DNA of 64,000 nt from Poseidonibacter parvus (GTDB taxonomy: Bacteria; Campylobacterota; Campylobacteria; Campylobacterales; Arcobacteraceae), in NCBI RefSeq assembly GCF_001956695.1, contig NZ_CP019070.1, forward strand, positions 1,798,001 through 1,862,000. The letters are read 5' to 3'. Below the pieces are notes generated by a model that searched no databases, was not told where the DNA came from, and saw nothing but the letters and a program-made list of their open reading frames with translations. Numbering within the stretch: the stretch's first letter is position 1; each line of letters begins with the position of its first letter. The position numbers and the translations under genes were made by a program. Positions 7,292 to 14,570 of the stretch are shown here, piece by piece.

Positions 7292-9685
7292 ATGAGTAGC
7301 ACAATAGATTATGAAAAATTAAAACTTTTTTATATTGGTAAAGAAAAAATAGATGATGAAACTACAGTTCCTCTTGTATATAAAAATAAAGACTTAAGAA
7401 CTCATGCTGCAATTATTGGAATGACAGGAAGTGGAAAAACAGGACTAGGAATATCTTTACTTGAAGAAGCTGCTATTGATAATATACCTTCAATTATAAT
7501 AGATCCAAAAGGAGATATGGGGAATTTACTATTAACATTTCCCAATTTAAAAGGTGAAGATTTTAAACCTTGGATTGAAGAGCAAGATGCTATTAATAAT
7601 GGCGTTAGTATCGACCAACAAGCTCAAAATACTGCTTCTATGTGGGAAAAAGGAATTACAGGTGATTTTCAAAGTAAAGAGCGAATTGCAAAACTAAAAA
7701 ACTCAGCTGATTTTTCAATATATACTCCAGGAAGCACTGCTGGAATTCCAATATCAATTTTATCTTCTTTTAAAGCTCCAGGAAAAGAAATACTTGAAGA
7801 TCATGATTTGCTTACTTCTCTTGTAAATTCAACTGTATCATCACTTTTATCACTTGTAGATATAAAAAATGATTCTTCTTCGAAAGAGAATATTTTACTT
7901 AGCTCTATTTTTATGAATGCTTATACAAAAAGTAAAGATTTAACTTTAGAAGAATTAATTACATTAATAGTAACTCCACCTTTTTCTAAAGTTGGAATAT
8001 TTGATTTAGAAACATTTTTTGGCCAAGATGATAGATTAAAATTAGCACTTAAATTAAATACGATTATTGCAAATCCTTCATTTAAAAACTGGATTGAAGG
8101 AGAGCCTTTAGATATTTCAAATTTATTATATGATGAAAATGGAAAAGCAAAGGTATCTATTTTTTCAATATCTCACTTAGATGATGCACAAAGAATGTTT
8201 TTTGTATCACTATTACTAAATCAAATGGTTTCATGGATGAGAAGACAAGAAGGAACTTCATCACTTAAAGCCCTACTTTATATGGATGAGATTTTTGGAT
8301 ATTTTCCACCTTCTAAAAATCCTCCATCAAAACAACCAATGCTTACACTTTTAAAACAAGCAAGGTCATTTGGTGTTGGGGTAATACTTTCAACACAAAA
8401 CCCTGTTGATATTGATTATAAAGGGCTATCAAATATTGGAACTTGGTTTATAGGACGACTTCAAACAAAACAAGACAAAGATAAGGTAATTGATGGTTTA
8501 AGTTCAGCAAGTGAAGGAAAAGTTGATAAAAAAGAGTTACTTGATACTATTTCTAATTTAGAAAAAAGAACATTTATTATGAAAAATATAAATGATAATG
8601 GTATTAAAATATTTAAAACAAGATGGGTACTATCTTATTTAAAAGGTCCTATTTCAAAAGATGATATTAAAAAACTAATGAGTGAAAAAATATCAAAGTT
8701 AAAAAACAAGTTACAAGAAAAAGTACTTCCATCAAAGCAAGAAAAAAAGGTTGAGCAAAAAGCTCAAGTGAAAAGTAATTCAGCTGATTATATAAAACCA
8801 ATCCTTCCAAATACAATAGAGCAAAAATACTCTTATTTTTCTCAAAGCGATGAATATTCATTACAGCCTTATTTATTATGTACAAGTAGTATAAACTTTG
8901 TTAATACATCAAAAGCAATTGATAAAAAAGAAGAAATACAGTGTAAAATATATTTAGATAAAAATATAAATGAAATTGATTTTAATGAAAAAGAAGAAGT
9001 TCAAAATGACTCTTTTGAAGAAAAGAATAGAACAAACTCAATTTTTTATGAACTTCCTAGTTTTTTACAAAATGAAAGAGAAATAAAAGCAATTCAAAAG
9101 CAATTTAATAACTATATTTATAGAAATGAAAAGCTAAAATTATTTAAAAACAGTTCTCTAAAAATCACTTCAAAACAAGATGAATCTTTAAATGATTTTA
9201 AAATAAGAATTCAAGATAGATTAAACGAAAAAATTGATGAAGAAGTAGAAAAACTACAAAAGAGATTTGAAAAAACGGAAGATTCTTTAGAAAAAAAACT
9301 TGATAAACTTTATGTGAAACTTGAAAAAGAAAAAGACCAAGCTGCAGCAAAAACTACAAATACTCTAATATCGATTGGAAGTTCAATACTTGGAGCTTTT
9401 TTTGGAAAATCAGTATTAAGTAAAACAAATATAGGAAAAGTTGCACGAGGTGCAAAAGGTGCTAGTGCTATTTTAAAAGAACGTTCTGATGTGAAATTTG
9501 TAGAAGAAGATATTCAAAACTTAAGTGCAGAAGTTCAAGAATTAGAAGAAACATTAGCCTTAAATATTGAAGAAATAAATAATGAATATTCAATCTCTAA
9601 TTATGAGATTGAAGAGTTTAATATAAATTTACGAAGAAAAGATATATACAATACAAAAATAGAAATTTTATGGGAAGAAATATAA
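7292..9685 (+). CDS. HerA/DUF87-like P-loop ATPase with C-terminal coiled coil
   Basis: 797 residues. The N-terminal two thirds is a HerA/FtsK-clan ATPase: Walker A GMTGSGKT at 43-50, IIIDPKGDMGNLL near 70, Walker B LLYMDEIFGYFPP near 328 and a sensor-like GVGVILSTQNPVD near 365. A charged linker follows (about 470-600), then a coiled coil (about 640-690), a Gly/Ala/Ser-rich segment that could insert in a membrane (ISIGSSILGAFFGKSV, near 690-710) and another coiled coil to the end. No nuclease domain or NurA partner is adjacent. The stop overlaps the hugZ ATG by one base. Its role is unknown; DNA or protein translocation is the family expectation. Confidence 0.85.
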   Translation: MSSTIDYEKLKLFYIGKEKIDDETTVPLVYKNKDLRTHAAIIGMTGSGKTGLGISLLEEAAIDNIPSIIIDPKGDMGNLLLTFPNLKGEDFKPWIEEQDAINNGVSIDQQAQNTASMWEKGITGDFQSKERIAKLKNSADFSIYTPGSTAGIPISILSSFKAPGKEILEDHDLLTSLVNSTVSSLLSLVDIKNDSSSKENILLSSIFMNAYTKSKDLTLEELITLIVTPPFSKVGIFDLETFFGQDDRLKLALKLNTIIANPSFKNWIEGEPLDISNLLYDENGKAKVSIFSISHLDDAQRMFFVSLLLNQMVSWMRRQEGTSSLKALLYMDEIFGYFPPSKNPPSKQPMLTLLKQARSFGVGVILSTQNPVDIDYKGLSNIGTWFIGRLQTKQDKDKVIDGLSSASEGKVDKKELLDTISNLEKRTFIMKNINDNGIKIFKTRWVLSYLKGPISKDDIKKLMSEKISKLKNKLQEKVLPSKQEKKVEQKAQVKSNSADYIKPILPNTIEQKYSYFSQSDEYSLQPYLLCTSSINFVNTSKAIDKKEEIQCKIYLDKNINEIDFNEKEEVQNDSFEEKNRTNSIFYELPSFLQNEREIKAIQKQFNNYIYRNEKLKLFKNSSLKITSKQDESLNDFKIRIQDRLNEKIDEEVEKLQKRFEKTEDSLEKKLDKLYVKLEKEKDQAAAKTTNTLISIGSSILGAFFGKSVLSKTNIGKVARGAKGASAILKERSDVKFVEEDIQNLSAEVQELEETLALNIEEINNEYSISNYEIEEFNINLRRKDIYNTKIEILWEEI

Positions 9686-10191
9686 TGACAAAAGATTTAA
9701 ACGAGTTTTTAAAAGATTTTAAAAGTGTGAATATAAGTACATTAGATGAGAAAGGAAACCCTTTTTCATCTTATGCTCCTTTTATTAAAATAGAAGATAA
9801 ATACTATGTATATATCTCTGATATGGCAAAGCATACAAGTAATTTAAAAAGAAAAGATATTTGTAGCTTGTTCTTTGCAGAAGATGAAAGTACTTGTTCA
9901 AATATTTTTGCAAGAAAAAGAGCTATGGTTCAATGTAATGTAAAAAAAATAGAACAAGATTCTCAAAATGAAGAAAGTAAACTATCTGCTTTTAAAGTAA
10001 AGTTTGGTGATAAAATGATTGATATGCTAAAAGGAATGCAAGACTTTCATGTTTTTGAATTTACACCTTTTTATGGTGAAGCAGTTTTTGGCTTTGGAAA
10101 AGCATACAATTTAGGTGGAGATGATTTTAGCCAGTTTGTAAATAGACCAAGTACTAATAATTCAAGTGGTCATGGACATGGAAGTAAATAG
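9685..10191 (+). CDS. hugZ: HugZ-type haem oxygenase / FMN-binding split-barrel protein
   Basis: 168 residues from the ATG at 9685, which overlaps the preceding stop (TAATG) and has a GGGAAG ribosome site. An upstream in-frame ATG at 9670 would add five residues but is less likely. The fold is the pyridoxamine-oxidase-like split barrel (STLDEKGNPFSSYAPF, YYVYISDMAKHTSNL, SLFFAEDESTCSNIFARKR) with the C-terminal GFGKAYNLGG stretch seen in HugZ of Helicobacter and Campylobacter, which degrades haem to release iron. The C-terminus is His/Gly-rich (SSGHGHGSK), in line with the haem-contacting tail of HugZ. It converges on a Fur-box ankyrin gene. Confidence 0.87.
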   Translation: MTKDLNEFLKDFKSVNISTLDEKGNPFSSYAPFIKIEDKYYVYISDMAKHTSNLKRKDICSLFFAEDESTCSNIFARKRAMVQCNVKKIEQDSQNEESKLSAFKVKFGDKMIDMLKGMQDFHVFEFTPFYGEAVFGFGKAYNLGGDDFSQFVNRPSTNNSSGHGHGSK

Positions 10192-10214
10192 ACAGTATTT
10201 TATACTGCCTATTT
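10186..10214. terminator. Bidirectional stem-loop between hugZ and the ankyrin gene
   Basis: An inverted repeat AAATAG-A-CAGTA / TACTG-C-CTATTT encloses a 5-base loop with one mismatch. It spans the facing stop codons of two convergent genes. Confidence 0.5.
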
Positions 10215-10688
10215 ATTAGAATTTAAAGCAATATTTTCAAACATTTCAACTAAATATTGTATTTTTAACTCTTTTGCTAAAGAAAAAGCACTATTTCCTA
10301 AACTATCTTCATAAAGAACTTCAGCTCCATTATTTACTAAATAATTAATACTTCTTAATTTGTTATAAAGTACTGCATAAATCAATGGTGTTGATTCCAT
10401 AATATCAAGTTCATTAATGTCTAAGCCAGCAGTTTTTAAATATCTGATTAACTTCACATCATCTTTATAAATAGCGTAATGCATTGCAGATAAACCATCT
10501 ATAACTTTTGTATCAATTCCTTTTTTTATTAAAAAGCTAATTAATTTATAATCCTTATTATGCATTGCCCAGAAAAGTGCATTTCGACCTTTTTTATCTC
10601 TTTTATTTATATCACTGTTTTCAGATAACTTATTTAATAAATTATCATTTTGATAAATCCCATTTCTTATTAAAAAATTGTCAGACAT
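10209..10688 (-). CDS. Ankyrin-repeat protein, Fur-box controlled
   Basis: 159 residues, cytoplasmic, with about four ankyrin repeats from residue 28 (NKRDKKGRNALFWAMHNKDY; DGLSAMHYAIYKDDVKLIRY; DIMESTPLIYAVLYNKLRSI; DSLGNSAFSLAKELKIQYLV). A purine-rich ribosome site (AAAAGGAAAAAAG) precedes the ATG. A perfect 15-bp Fur box lies 22 bases upstream of the start, next to a TATTAT-like -10, so iron should repress it. It converges on hugZ. In C. jejuni an ankyrin protein (Cj1386) assists haem delivery to catalase; a comparable haem-related role here is inference from context. Confidence 0.88.
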   Translation of the reverse strand: MSDNFLIRNGIYQNDNLLNKLSENSDINKRDKKGRNALFWAMHNKDYKLISFLIKKGIDTKVIDGLSAMHYAIYKDDVKLIRYLKTAGLDINELDIMESTPLIYAVLYNKLRSINYLVNNGAEVLYEDSLGNSAFSLAKELKIQYLVEMFENIALNSNK

Positions 10689-10710
10689 CTTTTTTCCTTT
10701 TATATAATAT

Positions 10711-10725
10711 TGATAATTGTTATCA
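10711..10725. promoter_or_regulatory. Fur box
   Basis: TGATAATTGTTATCA is a perfect 6-3-6 palindrome matching the classical Fur consensus. It lies between the divergent ankyrin gene (start 10688) and HTH gene (start 10784). It sits where it would block the ankyrin -10 region. Confidence 0.8.
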
Positions 10726-10772
10726 TATATAATATAAACTTAATATCTTATAAATTATTATTTTAAACTTGA

Positions 10773-10778
10773 TATAAT
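10773..10778 (+). promoter_or_regulatory. -10 element abutting an ATG (possible leaderless transcript)
   Basis: TATAAT ends five bases before the ATG at 10784. No Shine-Dalgarno sequence lies between them. Transcription would start at or next to the A of the ATG. Confidence 0.5.
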
Positions 10779-10783
10779 ATACT

Positions 10784-11131
10784 ATGAAAATTTCTTACCA
10801 CAGAAGACGCAAAATAAAAACTAGAAGAATTGCAATAAACCAATTCTTACAAAATGGCATTGATGATCCAAAAGAATTAGCTAGAGAATTAAAAGTAACC
10901 ATTCCTACTATAAAAAGAGATTTAGAAGCTCTTAAAACTATGACAAAAGAAGATTTGACTTTTGAAACAAGACAGACCTCACAAGAATTATTAGATAAAA
11001 AAGATACAATTTTAAGTATGCTTGATAATGAAGAGTATTATAATGAGAATGGTGAGCTAAATATTACAAAGATATGTAAGGAACTTAAAACAAGCAGAAC
11101 AACTGTTCTATCTGTTTTAAATGGCGAATAA
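10784..11131 (+). CDS. Small protein with two helix-turn-helix segments
   Basis: 115 residues, strongly basic at the start (MKISYHRRRKIKTRR). One HTH is visible at about 26-48 (DPKELARELKVTIPTIKRDL, DeoR/winged-helix-like) and a second at about 93-113 (NITKICKELKTSRTTVLSVL), separated by a linker. It is probably a DNA-binding regulator; its target is not evident. No effector domain is present. It is divergent from the Fur-controlled ankyrin gene and convergent with the AI-2E-family permease. The start has no ribosome site and a TATAAT five bases upstream, suggesting leaderless translation. Confidence 0.75.
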   Translation: MKISYHRRRKIKTRRIAINQFLQNGIDDPKELARELKVTIPTIKRDLEALKTMTKEDLTFETRQTSQELLDKKDTILSMLDNEEYYNENGELNITKICKELKTSRTTVLSVLNGE

Positions 11132-11137
11132 AGAGAC

Positions 11138-12244
11138 TTAATCTTTATTATTAGAATAGATTTTACCATCTCCTGAAATTAATATAGCCATACCTTTAGT
11201 ATTTTCAAATTGTGAAAGAATAATAAGTAATATCATCATAAGTGGAACAGATAAAAACATTCCAACAGTTCCCCACATAGCACCCCAAATAACTAAAGAT
11301 AAAATTACAACAAATTGAGAAATATTTAATTTATTACCCATTAATCTTGGATAAATTATATTTCCTATTATAAATTGAATTAAAGCTAATAAAATTAAAA
11401 CAATTAAAGCATCTGAAAGTTCTGGAAACTGTACTAAAGCAAAAGCTGTTGGAATAATTACAGCAATAATACTTCCAATAGTTGGAATAAAGTTTAAGAT
11501 AAAAGCTAAAAATCCCCAAAGAACTGCACCTTGTAAAGATAAAGAATCACAAACTAAATATGTTAAAAAACCTGTACATAAACTAATAATTGTTGTTATT
11601 GAAATATACATTCTAATACTTTTTGAAACACTGTGTAATACATCTTTTGCCTTTGCTCTATTTTCATAATTAGGGAAAAGTGCATTTATTTTTGCATTAA
11701 AAAACCTTTGATCTAATAAAAGAAATAGTACATATAATAAAATCTGCATAATATTGCTAACGATTGAACTAAAAGCTGCTATTACTTTGTTTATTAAAGA
11801 AGCAATACTAAACTGCTCAAACAACTTTTCAAACTTATCTGAGAAGTCATATCCTGTCATAACAGATAGCTTATCTATTAAACTATAGAATTTATCGTCA
11901 AGTTGTGCAATAGTAGAACTTAACTCAACCATACTAGAAGCAATAAAACTACCAATTTGAAGCATTGAAACTACAATAATAATTAGTGATAAAGGAATTG
12001 AAATAAATTCTCCAAAATTAGAGTTCATAAAAGGTAATCTTTTTATTTGATTAGCAAGTGCATTTATTAGAAACCAAATAAGTATTGCAATTGCAATAGG
12101 TGTTAAAATGCTACTTAAACTTGAAAATGCAAAAACAACAAGAGATAAAAAGGCAAAGAAATAAAAAGCTGCTGCAAAATTAGTATTATATATTTTTGCA
12201 GTTGAAGAATTCTTTGTTACTATATTTTTATTTAAATGGTCCAA
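11138..12244 (-). CDS. AI-2E family (PerM/UPF0118) membrane transporter
   Basis: 368 residues from a TTG start with an AAGG ribosome site. There are about eight hydrophobic helices: paired helices at 25-75, one near 85, a long amphipathic middle (about 110-160), then helices from 165 to the C-terminus, including GFLAFILNFIPTIGSIIAVI and VPLMMILLIILSQF, the family's conserved C-terminal half. The family includes autoinducer-2 exporters and Na+/H+ antiporters, so the substrate is not determined. It stands alone; the 3' end faces the HTH gene with a 6-base gap. Confidence 0.9.
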   Translation of the reverse strand: MDHLNKNIVTKNSSTAKIYNTNFAAAFYFFAFLSLVVFAFSSLSSILTPIAIAILIWFLINALANQIKRLPFMNSNFGEFISIPLSLIIIVVSMLQIGSFIASSMVELSSTIAQLDDKFYSLIDKLSVMTGYDFSDKFEKLFEQFSIASLINKVIAAFSSIVSNIMQILLYVLFLLLDQRFFNAKINALFPNYENRAKAKDVLHSVSKSIRMYISITTIISLCTGFLTYLVCDSLSLQGAVLWGFLAFILNFIPTIGSIIAVIIPTAFALVQFPELSDALIVLILLALIQFIIGNIIYPRLMGNKLNISQFVVILSLVIWGAMWGTVGMFLSVPLMMILLIILSQFENTKGMAILISGDGKIYSNNKD

Positions 12245-12298
12245 GATTAACCTTTTTTAATTTATTTAATATAATAACAAATAGTTTATTTAAACTTC

Positions 12299-12934
12299 TT
12301 ATTCTGCTTCTTTTTGTGCATCAATTTTTAATAACTCAGCAATTTTTGCATCAATTATTTCTAAAGTTTTATCTTGCGTTTGAACAGAAATATCAGGCAA
12401 CTCTCCACCAAATAGTTTTTGAGCTTCTTCAAAACCTTGAACAAGACCTACTCTACTTTCTTGAAGAGCTTCAATATTATCTCCTGTCATATTAATTACA
12501 AAAGATGTAACTCTTTGTGATGTTTCATCCACACCGAAAAATCCACCATCTGAAACTAAATCTTTAGCTTCGCCTTGTGTTAATTCAGTAAATGCTTTTC
12601 CTTCATAACCAATTGATTCTAAAGACATACCACTTTGCGTTGTATCGCCTTCAAAGAAACTTACATACTCATCATTTCCACTAACTAAATTAGTTAATAT
12701 TTGCTGAGCATTAGTATTTCCCTGTGAAGCTTCCGTACTTTTAACTTTTAAGTAGTTCATAATACTATGTGTTGAAATAGCAACATTTACAGCAGCATTA
12801 TGTAATTTACTCTCAGTTTGACTACTTGACTCAGTAGTAGTTTTAGAGTTATCAATAGTTTCATAAGCTTTATTCATATTTTCATTGAATGCAGTTAAAT
12901 ATGGGTTTGTTTGATTTGTATTTATAGTATTCAT
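12299..12934 (-). CDS. Uncharacterised protein with a DUF5610-like C-terminal domain
   Basis: 211 residues. The first 60 residues are Asn/Thr/Ser/Gln-rich (low complexity, no signal peptide). The C-terminal region (about 125-200) carries GGFFGVDETSQRVTSFVINM, then GLVQGFEEAQKLFGGELPDI and an SVQTQDKTLEIIDAKI helix. That pattern (FG---T-QRI--F---G----L-----G-----A---WGGELP-IS--T) is what I remember of DUF5610 proteins; some Campylobacterota relatives are labelled hydrogenase-4 component G without evidence. Function is unknown. It is monocistronic, with the AI-2E-family gene 54 bases downstream. Confidence 0.65.
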   Translation of the reverse strand: MNTINTNQTNPYLTAFNENMNKAYETIDNSKTTTESSSQTESKLHNAAVNVAISTHSIMNYLKVKSTEASQGNTNAQQILTNLVSGNDEYVSFFEGDTTQSGMSLESIGYEGKAFTELTQGEAKDLVSDGGFFGVDETSQRVTSFVINMTGDNIEALQESRVGLVQGFEEAQKLFGGELPDISVQTQDKTLEIIDAKIAELLKIDAQKEAE

Positions 12935-13069
12935 AGACTATCCTTCATTATTGTATTTTAGTACTACAATTCTTAAAATTAGCTTAAAAATAATTAAGTT
13001 TAATCAATAATAATTTAATGATGTTAAGATACAGATAAATTATAATTAATCTGTATATTTTACAACTTT

Positions 13070-13660
13070 TTAATCTTTTCTATATCTTTTTAGGAATATA
13101 TCAATTTCATTTTTCATAGTATTATGATAGCCTTTAGTACTAGTATATAAATAAAAAGCAGATTGAATCATAAAAAAGTAGTAGGCATTAACATATCCGA
13201 TATATACAAAAATCACATCAGCAACAAAGAAACAAATAAATGCATAAGATCTCATTATATGATTAGGGCTAGATAATAAGTAACTTCCTACAATTGCAAT
13301 TGATGCTGCGATAAAATCAATTATTAATACATTAAAATCGATATCTTCTATATTTGGAATTATAGTAAATATTAGGATTGAAATATAAATAGATAAAATC
13401 AAAGAAATAAGACTAACATCTCTTTTTCTATTTTTTGTTAATTTATATATTCCAATAATTGCTGTAATAAAAAATAAAATCATTTGAATAATTACAGGAA
13501 TTTTTCCATTTAAAGTAAAAAAAGTAAGTAAGGCAAGATTTGAAATAAAGAAACTAATAAATCCAAAATATAAAGGTCTTGTATTATCTTTAGAACTTAA
13601 AGACATTAGATATGCACCCACTATAGAAAAGATTGCTCCAATAGCTTCTAAAATTATCAT
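13070..13660 (-). CDS. Small integral membrane protein with internal duplication
   Basis: 196 residues, about six membrane helices, not recognised. Two halves resemble each other. Residues 5-70 contain IGAIFSIVGAYLMSLSS, then RPLYFGFISFF and IPVIIQMILFFITAIIGIYK. Residues 115-180 contain IAASIAIVGSYLLSSPN, then RSYAFICFFV and YYFFMIQSAFYLYTSTKGY. Helix order and glycine positions match, so it is a two-fold duplicated transporter-like fold; PnuC/SWEET-like carriers are the closest analogy I can offer. The C-terminus is charged and cytoplasmic. Confidence 0.72.
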   Translation of the reverse strand: MIILEAIGAIFSIVGAYLMSLSSKDNTRPLYFGFISFFISNLALLTFFTLNGKIPVIIQMILFFITAIIGIYKLTKNRKRDVSLISLILSIYISILIFTIIPNIEDIDFNVLIIDFIAASIAIVGSYLLSSPNHIMRSYAFICFFVADVIFVYIGYVNAYYFFMIQSAFYLYTSTKGYHNTMKNEIDIFLKRYRKD

Positions 13661-13736
13661 TATTTCTCACTTTTATAAATTTATGCAATTATAATCATTT
13701 AATCAAAAAATTTAATGAATATAATAAGTATTTCAC

Positions 13737-13742
13737 TATAAT
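13737..13742 (+). promoter_or_regulatory. -10 element for the DTW-domain gene
   Basis: TATAAT preceded by a T-rich tract lies 26 bases before the TTG start at 13769. Confidence 0.5.
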
Positions 13743-13768
13743 TTCAAAAATTAATTTGAAAGACATCT

Positions 13769-14425
13769 TTGCAAGAATTTAATACAAGAGAAAAATGCTA
13801 CAAATGTTACAGACCAAAAACCTCATGCATGTGCGAGCATACAATAAAACCATTAAAAACTAATACTAAATTTGTGATATTAATGCACCCAAAAGAGTTT
13901 AAAAAAACTAAAAATGGAACAGGCCATTTAACAAATAATTCTATAGAAAACTGTGAGTTACATATAGGAATAGATTTTACTAATAATACCAGAATTAATG
14001 AACTTATAAATGATACAAACTATGAAGCTTTTGTTTTATATCCAGATGAAAATGCTATTAAACTAAATGAAGAAAAATTAAGTAAGAAAAAAAATAGCTT
14101 AATTTTTATTATTGATTCAACATGGCCATGCTCAAAAAAAATACTAAGATTAAGTAAGAATTTAAGTACCTTAAAGAAAGTAAGTTTTGTACACAATAAA
14201 TCTTCGCAATTTATGATAAAAACGCAACCTAATCCACATTGCTTATCAACGATTGAATCAACACTTTGTGTTTTAGAACAACTTAATAATCAAAATATTG
14301 AATGCATTAATAAATCTTCACTTGATAATTTTCTTCAACCCTTTATAAAAATGGTTGAATATCAAGTTTCATGTGCAAGTGTAGATGGTAAGTTTATAAG
14401 ATTCAAAAAGAAGAACATTTTATAG
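13769..14425 (+). CDS. DTW-domain tRNA-uridine aminocarboxypropyltransferase (TapT-like)
   Basis: 218 residues from a TTG start (no usable ATG lies near the conserved N-terminus). The DTW family transfers the 3-amino-3-carboxypropyl group of SAM to uridine in tRNA (acp3U). Seen here are an N-terminal Cys cluster (CYKCYRPKTSCMCEH) that probably binds zinc, FVILMHPKEFKKTKNGTG, the signature as DSTWPCSKK near residue 116, and QPNPHCLSTIESTLCVLE near residue 152. The signature reads D-S-T-W rather than D-T-W, a common variant. A terminator follows the stop. Confidence 0.88.
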   Translation: MQEFNTREKCYKCYRPKTSCMCEHTIKPLKTNTKFVILMHPKEFKKTKNGTGHLTNNSIENCELHIGIDFTNNTRINELINDTNYEAFVLYPDENAIKLNEEKLSKKKNSLIFIIDSTWPCSKKILRLSKNLSTLKKVSFVHNKSSQFMIKTQPNPHCLSTIESTLCVLEQLNNQNIECINKSSLDNFLQPFIKMVEYQVSCASVDGKFIRFKKKNIL

Positions 14426-14469
14426 TTATTAAACTATTAAAAATATGGTTTCTTTACGTATTTATACAC

Positions 14470-14495
14470 AAAAGTTGTAAATTAACAACTTTTTT
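14470..14495 (+). terminator. Intrinsic terminator after the DTW gene
   Basis: A 9-bp stem AAAAGTTGT / ACAACTTTT has a 6-base loop and a short T-run. Confidence 0.65.
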
Positions 14496-14528
14496 ATAAT
14501 TATTAAAGATATTTTTGCAATTTTTCAC

Positions 14529-14534
14529 TATAAT
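14529..14534 (+). promoter_or_regulatory. -10 element for the L,D-transpeptidase gene
   Basis: TATAAT lies after a T5 run, 37 bases before the ATG at 14571; a TTTGGAG ribosome site precedes the ATG. Confidence 0.55.
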
Positions 14535-14570
14535 AAGCCAAAAATTATAATTTGTTTGGAGATATAAAAT

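Noticed and set aside
12196-12495. Plus-strand frame of 99 residues near the DUF5610-like gene
   Set aside because: It is Leu/Gln/Phe-rich, antisense to two real minus-strand genes, and has no ribosome site.
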